A stretch of 64,000 nucleotides of DNA from Hoeflea_A sp965216535 (GTDB lineage: Bacteria; Pseudomonadota; Alphaproteobacteria; Rhizobiales; Rhizobiaceae). The notes under the pieces are model-generated. The model was not told where the DNA came from. It searched no databases and saw only the letters and a list, made by a program, of their open reading frames with translations. Made by a program: the position numbers and the translations under genes. Shown here in pieces: positions 54,095-62,802 of this stretch (its first letter is position 1; every line of letters begins with the position of its first letter). The DNA is taken from assembly GCA_965216535.1 (NCBI GenBank), contig OZ244175.1, positions 372,001 through 436,000 on the forward strand. Direction: 5' to 3'.

Positions 54095-55166
54095 GCGCAC
54101 GACCTATACTCCCAAGGCGGGTTCTTTCGACGCGGTCCTTCAAACCCGACGAACTGCCTGCGAAATCCGCCGCAAGCTTGGTCTGCCGGTCGGTGAAATC
54201 TTCGTCGAAACCAGTTCGGACGGCGAGGACCTGGTGCATTGGGAATGCCGGTTTACCTCAGACGAGGAGCAACGAACCGATTTGCAGGCCCGCGACGGCA
54301 GCGGGGAATTCGGTCGCATTCGCGACACCATGCGCGAGCATATCGACGATTTTCAGCGCCGCCTGTTCAAGCGCGCCCAGCAGCAAGCCAGCCAGTTGCG
54401 CCAGACGTCGCTTGAAGGCTTGGCAGTGGTCCCCGAAGAGATCAGCTTTCGCAGTGGCGATCTGACCCTCAACGGGTATCTCTACCTGCCGCCGGGCGAA
54501 GGCCCGTTTCCCTGCATGGTCACCAATCACGGCAGTTCCATTCACCAGGGGACATCGGATGTCTGTCGGCCGGGGACGGCCGCCGTGCTGATGAGCTGGG
54601 GGCTGGCTTCTTTCCTGCCGCACCGGCGGGGCTACGGCAATTCGCCGGGGCGCGCCTGGCGCGAAGACGTCAGCGCCGACTACGGCACCGAGGCCTATGA
54701 TGCGCAGCTCTCCAAACGCCTTGATGACGAGAGCAATGATGTGGTTGCCGCGCTGGAGGTGCTGGAACAGCGACCGGAGATCGACGCCGGCCATATCGGC
54801 GTCATGGGGAGCTCCTTCGGTGGCACCGTCACCCTGCTTGCGGCCGCCAAGTGTGACCGCTTTCGCTGCGCCGTCGAATTCGCAGGCGCGGCGATGAACT
54901 GGGAGAGGACGCCGGGATTGCGCAAGACCATGTTCGATGCGGCCCACCGGCTGACCCAGCCGATCTATTTCATGCAGGCCGCCAACGACTATTCCGCGGC
55001 GCCCACCGCCGAGCTCTCGGCGGCTTTGGAAGGCACGGACAAGATCGTCAAATCAAGGATCTATCCGGGCTTCGGTCTGACCAAGGACGAGGGACACTTT
55101 CTCTACGGCCAGGGTGCGGCGCTGTGGGGCAAGGAGGTACGGGAGTTTCTGGATCAATGGCTCTAA
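54084..55166 (+). CDS. NIPSNAP-like domain fused to alpha/beta hydrolase
   Basis: A 360-residue two-domain protein. Residues 1-100 (LYERTTYTPKAGSFDAVL, RRKLGLPVGEIFVETS, VHWECRF) look like a NIPSNAP/EthD-type dimeric ferredoxin fold. Residues 120-360 form a dienelactone-hydrolase-like alpha/beta hydrolase with nucleophile Ser244 (GSSFGG), acid Asp302 (AANDYS) and His338 (DEGHFLYG). No export signal. The start at 54084 overlaps the ATPase by 11 bases. It may hydrolyse an ester, lactone or amide of the imported compound; the fused domain could form the active-site cap or the dimer. The fusion is unusual. Confidence 0.78.
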   Translation: MLYERTTYTPKAGSFDAVLQTRRTACEIRRKLGLPVGEIFVETSSDGEDLVHWECRFTSDEEQRTDLQARDGSGEFGRIRDTMREHIDDFQRRLFKRAQQQASQLRQTSLEGLAVVPEEISFRSGDLTLNGYLYLPPGEGPFPCMVTNHGSSIHQGTSDVCRPGTAAVLMSWGLASFLPHRRGYGNSPGRAWREDVSADYGTEAYDAQLSKRLDDESNDVVAALEVLEQRPEIDAGHIGVMGSSFGGTVTLLAAAKCDRFRCAVEFAGAAMNWERTPGLRKTMFDAAHRLTQPIYFMQAANDYSAAPTAELSAALEGTDKIVKSRIYPGFGLTKDEGHFLYGQGAALWGKEVREFLDQWL

Positions 55167-55945
55167 CCGCATCAACACCCGGTCGCTGGCTCGAAGATCT
55201 GACATGGCCCGAAGCGGAGGCCTGGATGAAGCGCCAGGCAGTGCTGCTCGTGCCCATCGGCGCTGCTTCCAAGGAACACGGGCATCACCTGCCGCTGTGC
55301 ACCGACTATCTGTTGGCGCGCGGCATCTGTGACGGTGTGCTTTCGGAGCTCCCGGTATTGGCGGCGCCGGTAATCAGCTTCGGCTACTATCCGGCCTTCC
55401 GCCATTATCCGGGCAGCCAGCATCTGCGGCCGGAGACGTTTACCGCCCTGCTGCGCGATGTGCTGGACGGGTTCATTACGCAAGGGTTCGGACGCTTGCT
55501 GGTGGTCAACACAGGCATTTCCACCGAACCCATCGTCAATGTCGTGCTGCGTGAAACCTATGAGGACACCGGCACCCGTGTCCGGGCAGCACACATCAGT
55601 CGACTTGGTCGGGCGGCCGACGGGTTGATGGAACAGGAGCTTGGCGGGCATGGCGATGAGCACGAGACCTCGCTGATCAAGGCACTGGCGCCGGAGCGCA
55701 TTCGTGCGGGCAAGGCCCGGCAGGATTACGGCACCATGCGCGAGCAGCCCAAAACCGTCTTTTATCAACCGACCATCTTCGATCCGTCACCGGACAGCGG
55801 TCCCGACTATAGCGCAACGGGCGTGCGCGGCGATCCGACACTGGCCACACCGGAAAAGGGCGAGGCATCGCTCAAGGCGACGGTCGCCGATGTCGTGGAC
55901 GGGATCCGCGCGGTCTGGCCGGATGCGCTGACGGGAGAACCATGA
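55157..55945 (+). CDS. creatininase family amidohydrolase
   Basis: A 262-residue metal-dependent amidohydrolase of the creatininase fold. The N-terminal metal motif is KEHGHHLPLCTD (39-50), a KEHG variant of the usual EQHGPHLPLGTD, and the second motif is GHGDEHETS near residues 171-179. Characterised relatives hydrolyse cyclic or linear amides (creatinine, mycofactocin precursor, formylaminopyrimidine). The KEHG arrangement moves the Glu by one position, so metal binding may differ. Overlaps the hydrolase by ten bases and the flavoprotein by ATGA. Confidence 0.85.
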   Translation: MALTASTPGRWLEDLTWPEAEAWMKRQAVLLVPIGAASKEHGHHLPLCTDYLLARGICDGVLSELPVLAAPVISFGYYPAFRHYPGSQHLRPETFTALLRDVLDGFITQGFGRLLVVNTGISTEPIVNVVLRETYEDTGTRVRAAHISRLGRAADGLMEQELGGHGDEHETSLIKALAPERIRAGKARQDYGTMREQPKTVFYQPTIFDPSPDSGPDYSATGVRGDPTLATPEKGEASLKATVADVVDGIRAVWPDALTGEP

Positions 55946-57450
55946 CAGCGCGGGAGACATATGACGTCATTGTCGTCGGCTACGGTTATGCCGGCGCGTT
56001 TTCGGCTATTGCCGCGGCCGATGCCGGCGCGCGGGTGCTGCTGCTGGAGAAGGCGGCCCTTCCGGGCGGCATCTCCATCTGTTCGGCCGGGGGCTTGCGC
56101 ACGGCCGACGATGCCGATCAGGCCTTCGCTTATCTTCACGCCAGCGCCGGCGGCAAGACGCCCGACTCCGTGCTGCGCCAACTGGCCGATGGCATGACTG
56201 CGGTGCACGAGGTTCTTTGCCGGCTAGCCGATGGCACCGGCGCCCGCGTCGACAACCGCAAATCGCCGGCGAACTATCCCTTCGAAGGCTATCGCACCTT
56301 CGGCTTCTCCTATGTCGAGGAGTTTCCAGGCTTCGACCCCGTTGCCGCCTGGCCGCATGTGCGGGGCGCGGCGCAGGGAGCGCTGCTGTTTCGATTGCTG
56401 CAAGTCAATGTGGAGAAGCGTGACAGGATCACCACGAGACTTGATTCTCCGGTTGCGGGGCTAGAGCGCTCTGGCGATGCGGTTACAGGCGTCCGCATGG
56501 CGAACGGGACCCGCATTGCCGCGCCTGGCGGCGTCGTGCTGGCCTGTGGCGGTTTCGAAGCCAGCCCGGACATGCAGGCGCAATATTGGTCCGGAGGCCC
56601 GGCGCTTTCGGCCGCCTATGCCGGCAACACCGGCGACGGCATTCGAATGGCGCAGACGGTCGGCGCCGATCTCTGGCACATGTGGCACTGGCATGGCTGT
56701 TACGGCTACCGGCTGCCGGACAACGCCTATCCGTTCGGCGTGCGAGTGAAACGGTTTCCCGACTGGACGCCCGATGGCGGCGGTGCGGCGCCGGACGGTT
56801 TGCCGGTCATGCCCTGGATTTTGCTCGACCGGCGAGGCCGGCGGTTCATGAATGAATACGAGCCCTATGTTCAGGACACCGCGGGGCGGATGCTGGCGAA
56901 ATACGATCCGGCGCTGCAGCGCTACGAACGCAATCCGGCCCGCATGGTGACCGACCGGGACGGGCTGGCCATGTATCCGCTGGGCAAGCCGACCCGCAAC
57001 GATGCATCCGCGCGCTATGACTGGAGCAGCGATAACAGCCAGGAACGCGAGTCCGGCCTGTTTCGCGAGGCATCCGACATGCAGACGCTTGCAAGCCTGT
57101 GCGAGGCACCCGTCGAGATTGTCGAGGCGACACTGACTCAGTGGAACGCGGCATGTATCGATGGCGCCGATGGCGAGTTCGGGCGGCCGGCGAGTTCGCT
57201 GCATGCGCTTTCGCCGCCCTACTTTGTCGCCGCGGTCGAGCCTGTTGTCTCCAACACGCAAGGCGGTCCGGTCCACGATGCACAACAGCAGGTGCTTGCT
57301 CCGGACGGATCAGCCATCGCGGGTCTCTTCGCAGCGGGTGAGTGCGGATCGGCCTTCGGGCACCTCTATATGTCCGGTGGCAACCTTGCGGAATGCTGCA
57401 TTGGCGGGCGCATTGCCGGGCAAAATGCAGCGGAAAGGGCGGGTCCATGA
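55942..57450 (+). CDS. FAD-dependent dehydrogenase (fumarate reductase/KstD-like)
   Basis: A 502-residue flavoprotein of the FAD_binding_2 family. Rossmann motif VVGYGYAGAFSAIAAADAG (12-30), ribose-binding EKA, GGISICSAGGLR, and C-terminal ANTQGGPVHDAQQQVLAPDGSAIAGLFAAGECG, where FAD contacts the second half. Members introduce or remove C=C bonds next to carbonyl groups (3-ketosteroid dehydrogenase, fumarate reductase). No quinone-binding partner is near. Here it probably acts on the carbon skeleton after hydrolysis. Confidence 0.85.
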   Translation: MTARETYDVIVVGYGYAGAFSAIAAADAGARVLLLEKAALPGGISICSAGGLRTADDADQAFAYLHASAGGKTPDSVLRQLADGMTAVHEVLCRLADGTGARVDNRKSPANYPFEGYRTFGFSYVEEFPGFDPVAAWPHVRGAAQGALLFRLLQVNVEKRDRITTRLDSPVAGLERSGDAVTGVRMANGTRIAAPGGVVLACGGFEASPDMQAQYWSGGPALSAAYAGNTGDGIRMAQTVGADLWHMWHWHGCYGYRLPDNAYPFGVRVKRFPDWTPDGGGAAPDGLPVMPWILLDRRGRRFMNEYEPYVQDTAGRMLAKYDPALQRYERNPARMVTDRDGLAMYPLGKPTRNDASARYDWSSDNSQERESGLFREASDMQTLASLCEAPVEIVEATLTQWNAACIDGADGEFGRPASSLHALSPPYFVAAVEPVVSNTQGGPVHDAQQQVLAPDGSAIAGLFAAGECGSAFGHLYMSGGNLAECCIGGRIAGQNAAERAGP

Positions 57451-58490
57451 TTTCCCTGGCTGACGATGCGGCACTTCTGTCGCCTGCCGAGATGGCGAAA
57501 CGCCTGGCCGAGCTGACAGCCGACGGGCAGACCGTGTCGGACTATTACGGCAATGGCGGTGCTGTCGAAGCGTTCGAGACGCAGATCGCGAGTCATCTGG
57601 GCAAGGAACGGGCGGTGATGTTCCCAACCGGCACCCTTGCCAATCTGTGCGCCATGCGGCGGTTGGCCGGGCCGGACAATGCGCGCATTCTTGTGCATCG
57701 CGACGGCCATTTCTTCAACGACGCGGGCGACAATCTGGCCGCTCTCGGTCGCTTTACCATGGTCCCCATGGCGGGCGAGGGTGCGGGCTTCGGTGCGGAT
57801 GACGTTCGACGTGAAATCGACCGGGCGGCAAGCGCACGGGTCGCGGCCCGCATCGGATGCATCGCCATAGAGAGCCCGAGCCGTCGCATCGACGGGCGGC
57901 AATTCGGCGCCGGCCGCATCGCGGAAATAGCCGACGTCGCGAGAGCCAACGGCATTCCGATGTTTCTGGACGGCGCGCGCATGTTGATTGAATGCGCGGT
58001 CACCGGGCAGAGCCCGGCCGACATGGCCGCTCCCTTCGATCTGGTCTACATGTCGCTTTACAAATATCTCGACGCGCCGTTCGGCTGCGTTCTCGCCGGG
58101 CCGGCCGCCATGCTGGACGATCTCTATCATGAGCGGCGCGGCTATGGCGGCGGGCTTTGGCAGATGTGGCCCTCGGCCGTCATGGCGGCCGACAAGCTTG
58201 AGCGCTTCGATGCGCTGTGGCGAGATGTCATCGCCCATGCCGGCGCCGTAATCGACCACCTGCAGGACGGCCCGGTGACGATGATGCCATTCGAAGACGG
58301 CACAAATGCCGTACGGCTGACCCTGCCGCAGGCGCCGGCCTCACCTGAAGTACTGGTCGAAAAAGCCGCTGCGCTGGGTCTCAAAGTACCGCCTTCGGCG
58401 AACGCGCAAATGACGATCAAATTCAATGAATCCTGGCTTTCCGTCCCACCGGAGGAGCTGGCCGACAAGATACGGGGTCTCGCGACATGA
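57447..58490 (+). CDS. PLP-dependent beta-eliminating lyase (threonine-aldolase type)
   Basis: A 347-residue fold-type I PLP enzyme. The predicted Schiff-base lysine is Lys206 (YMSLYKYLDAPFG), with Asp176/Arg179 (FLDGARM) and His88 (HRDGHFF) at the cofactor. The arrangement matches low-specificity threonine aldolases and tryptophanase-related lyases, but the Lys motif (SLYKYL instead of SLSKGL) is unusual. It could cleave a beta-hydroxy-amino acid to glycine and an aldehyde. ATGA overlaps on both sides. Confidence 0.83.
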   Translation: MISLADDAALLSPAEMAKRLAELTADGQTVSDYYGNGGAVEAFETQIASHLGKERAVMFPTGTLANLCAMRRLAGPDNARILVHRDGHFFNDAGDNLAALGRFTMVPMAGEGAGFGADDVRREIDRAASARVAARIGCIAIESPSRRIDGRQFGAGRIAEIADVARANGIPMFLDGARMLIECAVTGQSPADMAAPFDLVYMSLYKYLDAPFGCVLAGPAAMLDDLYHERRGYGGGLWQMWPSAVMAADKLERFDALWRDVIAHAGAVIDHLQDGPVTMMPFEDGTNAVRLTLPQAPASPEVLVEKAAALGLKVPPSANAQMTIKFNESWLSVPPEELADKIRGLAT

Positions 58491-59128
58491 TCGACTATGT
58501 GAAGGGAGAACTGGGGCTGGATCACGTGCTGTGGGCCGTGCCTGACCTCGAGGCCGGCGCGGCGCAATTCGCCGACGCGACCGGCGTGACGCCCGGCAAT
58601 GGGGGCAGCCATGCCGGGTTCGGAACCCGCAACTCGCTCGCTTCATTAGGCGACCAGATCTATTTCGAGATCATTTCGGTCGATCCGGCTCAGGACCGGT
58701 ATCGCGAACGGGCCCAGCGCATCGGCGAACTGACAGCGCCGGAGATGCACACATTCGGCATTCGTGGCGAAGGCCTGGAAGCCTATCGTGACGCTGCCCG
58801 GGGGCTTGGGTTGAACGCTTCCGATCCGGTCGGCATGTCGCGCATGCGCGCCGACGGCGTCAAGATCCAGTGGCAGTCGATCTATATCGATGATCCGGTC
58901 TGGGGCGACATGATCCCCTTTCTGATCGACTGGATGGGCAGCCAGCACCCCTGCGAGACCACGCCGACCGGTCTGGAATTCGTCTCCTTCGCTGCCCTTC
59001 ATCCCAGGGCCGACGAGCTGACCGAGATTTACTGCAAACTGGGTGTGCGCGTGCCCGTGCGCCGCGCGGTGTCGCCCGGGTTCATGCTGGAAATGGACAC
59101 GCCAAAGGGAAGGATCCTGATGGTATGA
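58487..59128 (+). CDS. VOC (glyoxalase-like) family protein
   Basis: A 213-residue Glyoxalase_3-type vicinal-oxygen-chelate protein. The first beta-alpha-beta module starts LGLDHVLWAVPDLEAGAAQFADATG, with His12 as metal-ligand candidate and GGSHAGFGTRNSLASLG; the second starts about 150 with TGLEFVSFAALHPRADEL. These modules make dioxygenases, isomerases or lyases on metal-bound oxyanions. No exact activity is predictable. It follows the PLP lyase by ATGA overlap. Confidence 0.8.
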   Translation: MIDYVKGELGLDHVLWAVPDLEAGAAQFADATGVTPGNGGSHAGFGTRNSLASLGDQIYFEIISVDPAQDRYRERAQRIGELTAPEMHTFGIRGEGLEAYRDAARGLGLNASDPVGMSRMRADGVKIQWQSIYIDDPVWGDMIPFLIDWMGSQHPCETTPTGLEFVSFAALHPRADELTEIYCKLGVRVPVRRAVSPGFMLEMDTPKGRILMV

Positions 59129-59538
59129 CCCGCGATGACCTTGCAGCCATGGTGGAAGGCTGTCCGTTCCACCGCTTTCTCGGGTTGAAGCTCGAGGATT
59201 TCGATGCGCAGGCCGGTCGCGTTTCGATCTCGGTCGAGGCGCATGAGGACCTGTCACGCAGTGACGAACGGGTCGAGCTGCACGGTGGCGTGATCGCCAG
59301 CCTGATCGATCTTGCCGGCGATTACGCAGTGGCGCTGAAAGTCGGCCAGGGCGTGCCGACCATCGGACTCAATGTCGACTTCCTGCGGTTTGCGCGCGGC
59401 GCCAAGGTTACCGCCGCAGCGACTATCGTCAAATGCGGCCGCTCGATCGCGGTCGCCGAAATCCGCGCCACCGACGAGACCGGCTCACTGATTGCCATCG
59501 GCCGCGGCACCTATTCGTCGGTCGTCAGCGCCGGTTGA
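59125..59538 (+). CDS. PaaI-type hotdog thioesterase
   Basis: A 137-residue hotdog protein with HGGVIASLIDLAGDYAVAL (about 50-68), the HGG-D/E active-site helix of PaaI thioesterases, and SLNVDFLRFA-type strand TIGLNVDFLRF. It should hydrolyse an acyl-CoA. Together with the acyl-CoA ligase two genes away, this implies a CoA-bound stage of the pathway. It overlaps the VOC gene by ATGA. Confidence 0.88.
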   Translation: MTRDDLAAMVEGCPFHRFLGLKLEDFDAQAGRVSISVEAHEDLSRSDERVELHGGVIASLIDLAGDYAVALKVGQGVPTIGLNVDFLRFARGAKVTAAATIVKCGRSIAVAEIRATDETGSLIAIGRGTYSSVVSAG

Positions 59539-59559
59539 GTGCCGGCACAGGAGAAAACC

Positions 59560-60582
59560 ATGCGCGCCATCCAGTTCGACCAGCACGGTCCGATCGAAAA
59601 TCTCTACCTGGCGGACATCCCGGTTCCGGCGATCAGCCCGATCCAATGCCTGGTCAAGGTCAAGGCCGTGACGCTCAACGGTTTCGACCCGATGGTCATG
59701 CGCGGCATTCCGGGCTTGCGCACGCCGTTGCCGATGATCCCGGGTGCCGATATCGCCGGTGAGATTGTCGAAATGGGCAATGACGTGGACACTGCCCGGT
59801 TCAGTGTCGGGCAACGGGTCGGCGTCGATCCGAGCAGCGAAAAGGGCATGATGGGAGAAACAGCCCTCGGCGGCCTGTGCGAATTCGTTGCGGTGGAAGC
59901 CAGCCACCTGGTCTTGGCGCCGGATGCGGTGGACGATCATGCCGTTGCCTGCCTGCCGACAGCTTATGCCACGGCGCACCGGATGCTTTTCACCCGCGGC
60001 CAGATCGAACGTGGCGAAAAGATCCTGATCCTGGGCGCGAGCGGTGGCGTCGGCACCTGCTGCATCCAGCTGGCGAAGATGGCCGGCTGCGAGGTGATCG
60101 CCGTGACCTCGAGCGCCGACAAGGGCGATAGGCTGCGCGCTATCGGCGCGGACCATGTCATCGATAGCTCGGCCACCGACTATGTGGCCTACATCGTCGA
60201 CACCTTCGGCAAGCCGCGAACCCGCGGCACATCCGGCGGGGTGGATGTCTGCGTCAACTATTCCGGCGGTGAGGACTGGGCAAAGTGCTTCCGGACCGTG
60301 CGCCGCGGCGGCCGGATCCTGACCTGCGGGGCGACCGGCGGCTACGATCCAAAAACCGACATCCGCTACATCTGGTCGTTCGAACACACCATCGTGGGCT
60401 CCAACGGATGGGGCCGTGACGATCACGAGAAGATGTTCGAGTTGATGGCGAAAGGCCGCATCGCACCGGTGATCGACCGGGTGATCCCGATGTCCGGGAT
60501 CCAGCAGGCGATGCACGACCTGCAGGACCGCAAGGTGATCGGCAAGGTCGTTCTGCAAGTTGAACAGGGGGATTCGGCATGA
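59560..60582 (+). CDS. medium-chain dehydrogenase/quinone oxidoreductase family
   Basis: A 340-residue MDR protein. GroES-like N-terminal domain with FDQHGPIENLYLADIP, and Rossmann motif ILGASGGVGTCCIQLAKMAG (about 151-170) for NAD(P). No structural-zinc Cys cluster, so it belongs to the QOR/enoyl-reductase side. Start at 59560 is supported by AGGAG nine bases upstream; an in-frame GTG at 59539 is less likely. It probably reduces an enone or oxidises an alcohol on the pathway. Confidence 0.87.
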   Translation: MRAIQFDQHGPIENLYLADIPVPAISPIQCLVKVKAVTLNGFDPMVMRGIPGLRTPLPMIPGADIAGEIVEMGNDVDTARFSVGQRVGVDPSSEKGMMGETALGGLCEFVAVEASHLVLAPDAVDDHAVACLPTAYATAHRMLFTRGQIERGEKILILGASGGVGTCCIQLAKMAGCEVIAVTSSADKGDRLRAIGADHVIDSSATDYVAYIVDTFGKPRTRGTSGGVDVCVNYSGGEDWAKCFRTVRRGGRILTCGATGGYDPKTDIRYIWSFEHTIVGSNGWGRDDHEKMFELMAKGRIAPVIDRVIPMSGIQQAMHDLQDRKVIGKVVLQVEQGDSA

Positions 60583-62072
60583 TTTCAAAAAACCTGGGCA
60601 AGTGTTTTGACGCCGCGCGCTGGGGCGACAAGACCGCGCTCATCGAGCCGGGCGACTTTTCGGCGCCGGCGCGGCGCACCAGCTATGCCGAGCTCGACCG
60701 TGAATGTGATGCCGTGGCACGCGGGCTGCTTGGACGCGGCTATCAACCGGGCGACCGTATCGGGCTTCTGGGGCAAAACAGCCGGGAGTTCCTGTCGGCC
60801 TATTTCGGGATCATGCGTGCCGGCATGGTGGCCGTGCCCTTTTCCTACAAGCTGCCACAGCCGACGATCGACCACATCGTCAAGGATGCGGAACTCAAGG
60901 CGATCTTTCACGACGACGCCAATGCCGGCAAATGTCCCGACACCGTTGCAAGCATCGCGCTGGATGGACCGGAGTTTCAGGAGCTTCTCGACTTTGGCGC
61001 CTTCACCACCCATGAACCGGCGCCCCGGGAGGTCGGCATGATGCTCTACACATCCGGCTCGACCGGCATGCCCAAGGGCGTTCTGCTTAGTCACGATTCC
61101 CAACGATGGTCGCTGGAACGCGGCGCCCGTCTGTTCGGGGACCGGGACAGCAATGTCTACATCGTCGCCGCGCCGATGTTTCACATGAACGCGACCATAT
61201 CGACCAAGGGTGCGATGGTGGCTGGCGCGACGACAGTCTTGCTGCCGACCTTCGATGCCATGGCCTATGCTCACTCAATCGACGCTTTCGGTGTCACGTC
61301 CCTGACCTCGGTCCCGACCATGCTGGCCCTTGTTGCCAAACAAGCCGACGCGCTGGACGGTCTGGATTTTTCATCCGTGATCGAGGTCACGATGGGCTCT
61401 GCGCCGTTGACCCAGGCGCTGATCGACAAGGTTCAGGCACTGTTTCCCGGCGCCACCATCTCAAACAGCTATGGCACGACCGAAGGCGGTCCGTCGCCCT
61501 TCGGGCCCCATCCCGACGGTGTGACGCGCCCGGCCCTGTCGTTGGGCTATCCGGCCGAGGGTCTTGAGGTCGAACTGCGCGAGGGCGACAGTCTGGACGA
61601 GGGCGTGTTCCACATCCGCGGTCCGATGTCGATGGAGGGTTACAACAACCTGCCGGAGAAGACCGCCGCTGTCATGCAGGACGGCTGGTACCGGTCCGGC
61701 GACATCATGCGCCGCGATGACCACGGCTTCTTCTACTTTGTCGGCCGGGCCGACGACATGTTCAATGTCGGCGGCGAAAACGTCTGGCCCGGCGAGGTGG
61801 AAAAGCTGATCGAAACCATGGAGGGTGTGCACCAGGCCTGCGTGGTTCCCGCGCCGCACGAAACCAAGACCTATGCCCCATTTGCCTTCGTGGTGCCGCA
61901 GTCAGGCGTGGAATTGACCGAAGATGCGGTAAAGCAGTTCACTCTCGCGAACGGACCGGCCTTTGCCCACCCGCGCAACGTCCGCTTTGTCGACAGGATC
62001 CCACTGGCCGGCACGAACAAGCCGGATCGCAATCTGCTGACGGAGAGGGCTCGGCGGGAGCTGGCCGGATGA
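60579..62072 (+). CDS. AMP-dependent acyl-CoA synthetase/ligase
   Basis: A 497-residue ANL-superfamily ligase. Phosphate-binding loop LYTSGSTGMPKGV (about 151-163), A5-type YGTTEGG, the A7 motif GWYRSGDIMRRDDHGF and DDMFNVGGENVWPGEVE, and the C-terminal Lys in GTNKPDR. It activates a carboxylate to the CoA thioester through an adenylate. It ends the 13-gene operon; the next gene converges after four bases. Substrate unknown. Confidence 0.9.
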   Translation: MISKNLGKCFDAARWGDKTALIEPGDFSAPARRTSYAELDRECDAVARGLLGRGYQPGDRIGLLGQNSREFLSAYFGIMRAGMVAVPFSYKLPQPTIDHIVKDAELKAIFHDDANAGKCPDTVASIALDGPEFQELLDFGAFTTHEPAPREVGMMLYTSGSTGMPKGVLLSHDSQRWSLERGARLFGDRDSNVYIVAAPMFHMNATISTKGAMVAGATTVLLPTFDAMAYAHSIDAFGVTSLTSVPTMLALVAKQADALDGLDFSSVIEVTMGSAPLTQALIDKVQALFPGATISNSYGTTEGGPSPFGPHPDGVTRPALSLGYPAEGLEVELREGDSLDEGVFHIRGPMSMEGYNNLPEKTAAVMQDGWYRSGDIMRRDDHGFFYFVGRADDMFNVGGENVWPGEVEKLIETMEGVHQACVVPAPHETKTYAPFAFVVPQSGVELTEDAVKQFTLANGPAFAHPRNVRFVDRIPLAGTNKPDRNLLTERARRELAG

Positions 62073-62076
62073 GCAA

Positions 62077-62775
62077 CTATGTGTCCGTCGGAACGTCGTC
62101 CCACGGATATCCCGCGTCAATTGGGGCAGCGAGCCAGTTGAGCGCGTAGTGGCGCTCCAAAACAACACTGGAATTCAGACCGGCCGGAGGGTCCAGCCCG
62201 TTCAGCTCAGCATCCCTTGCGGCCCAGTGAATCCGGTAAATCAGGTCAGCCTCGTCCAGAATTGCGGCTTGCTCGCGGAGGGACAATTTCTCAAGAAACT
62301 CCGTCCTGGTGGTTCTGTGGAAGCCATCCCAAAAGGCGTTCCAGTCGCAGGTGGTGGACGGGTAGAGCAATGTGTCGACCAGTCCGAGCGACCACATCAA
62401 GGCGTGCGCCGCTTCGACACGCCATGAAAACTGGAGCATTGTATGGTCGGACGGCTGAGGGTCGAAAACAAAGGCGCTTTCATCCGGTGAAAGGTCGTCC
62501 CTTACGTCGAAATGCTGCACGCCTTCGAGAACGAACTGGTGGTCGGCGCCGGCGCCTTTCATGGAAACCAAAGCCAGGCAGAGAACTCGTGGTCCAACTT
62601 CTCGCGGTGTTCTTCGACGCGTTTCTTGCACCGTTTCAATCGTGGGCAGGTGATCAATGATCTGGATGTTGTGCTGCTGTAGCTTTGACAGCGAGCGCAA
62701 GCGTCTCAGTTCAGCTTCTCCGACAAAACCAGCCATCATTCTTCGAAACCATTGGCGGAAACGGATTTGCGGCAT
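62077..62775 (-). CDS. DUF4272 domain protein
   Basis: A 232-residue protein of the DUF4272 family, recognisable from its C-terminal half: SWRVEAAHALMWSLGL, DLIYRIHWAARDAELNG, then PPAGLNSSVVLERHYALNWL and the final WDDVPTDT. No catalytic motif is apparent; predicted soluble and alpha/beta. It lies 27 bp after the hybrid kinase fragment on the same strand and may be cotranscribed. Function unknown. Confidence 0.75.
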   Translation of the reverse strand: MPQIRFRQWFRRMMAGFVGEAELRRLRSLSKLQQHNIQIIDHLPTIETVQETRRRTPREVGPRVLCLALVSMKGAGADHQFVLEGVQHFDVRDDLSPDESAFVFDPQPSDHTMLQFSWRVEAAHALMWSLGLVDTLLYPSTTCDWNAFWDGFHRTTRTEFLEKLSLREQAAILDEADLIYRIHWAARDAELNGLDPPAGLNSSVVLERHYALNWLAAPIDAGYPWDDVPTDT

Positions 62776-62802
62776 TTATCGTTGCACATTAGAGCTCGCG
62801 GT

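Noticed and set aside
52850..54100. Minus-strand frame opposite the DppF-like ATPase
   Set aside because: Antisense shadow of a protein with all ABC ATPase motifs.
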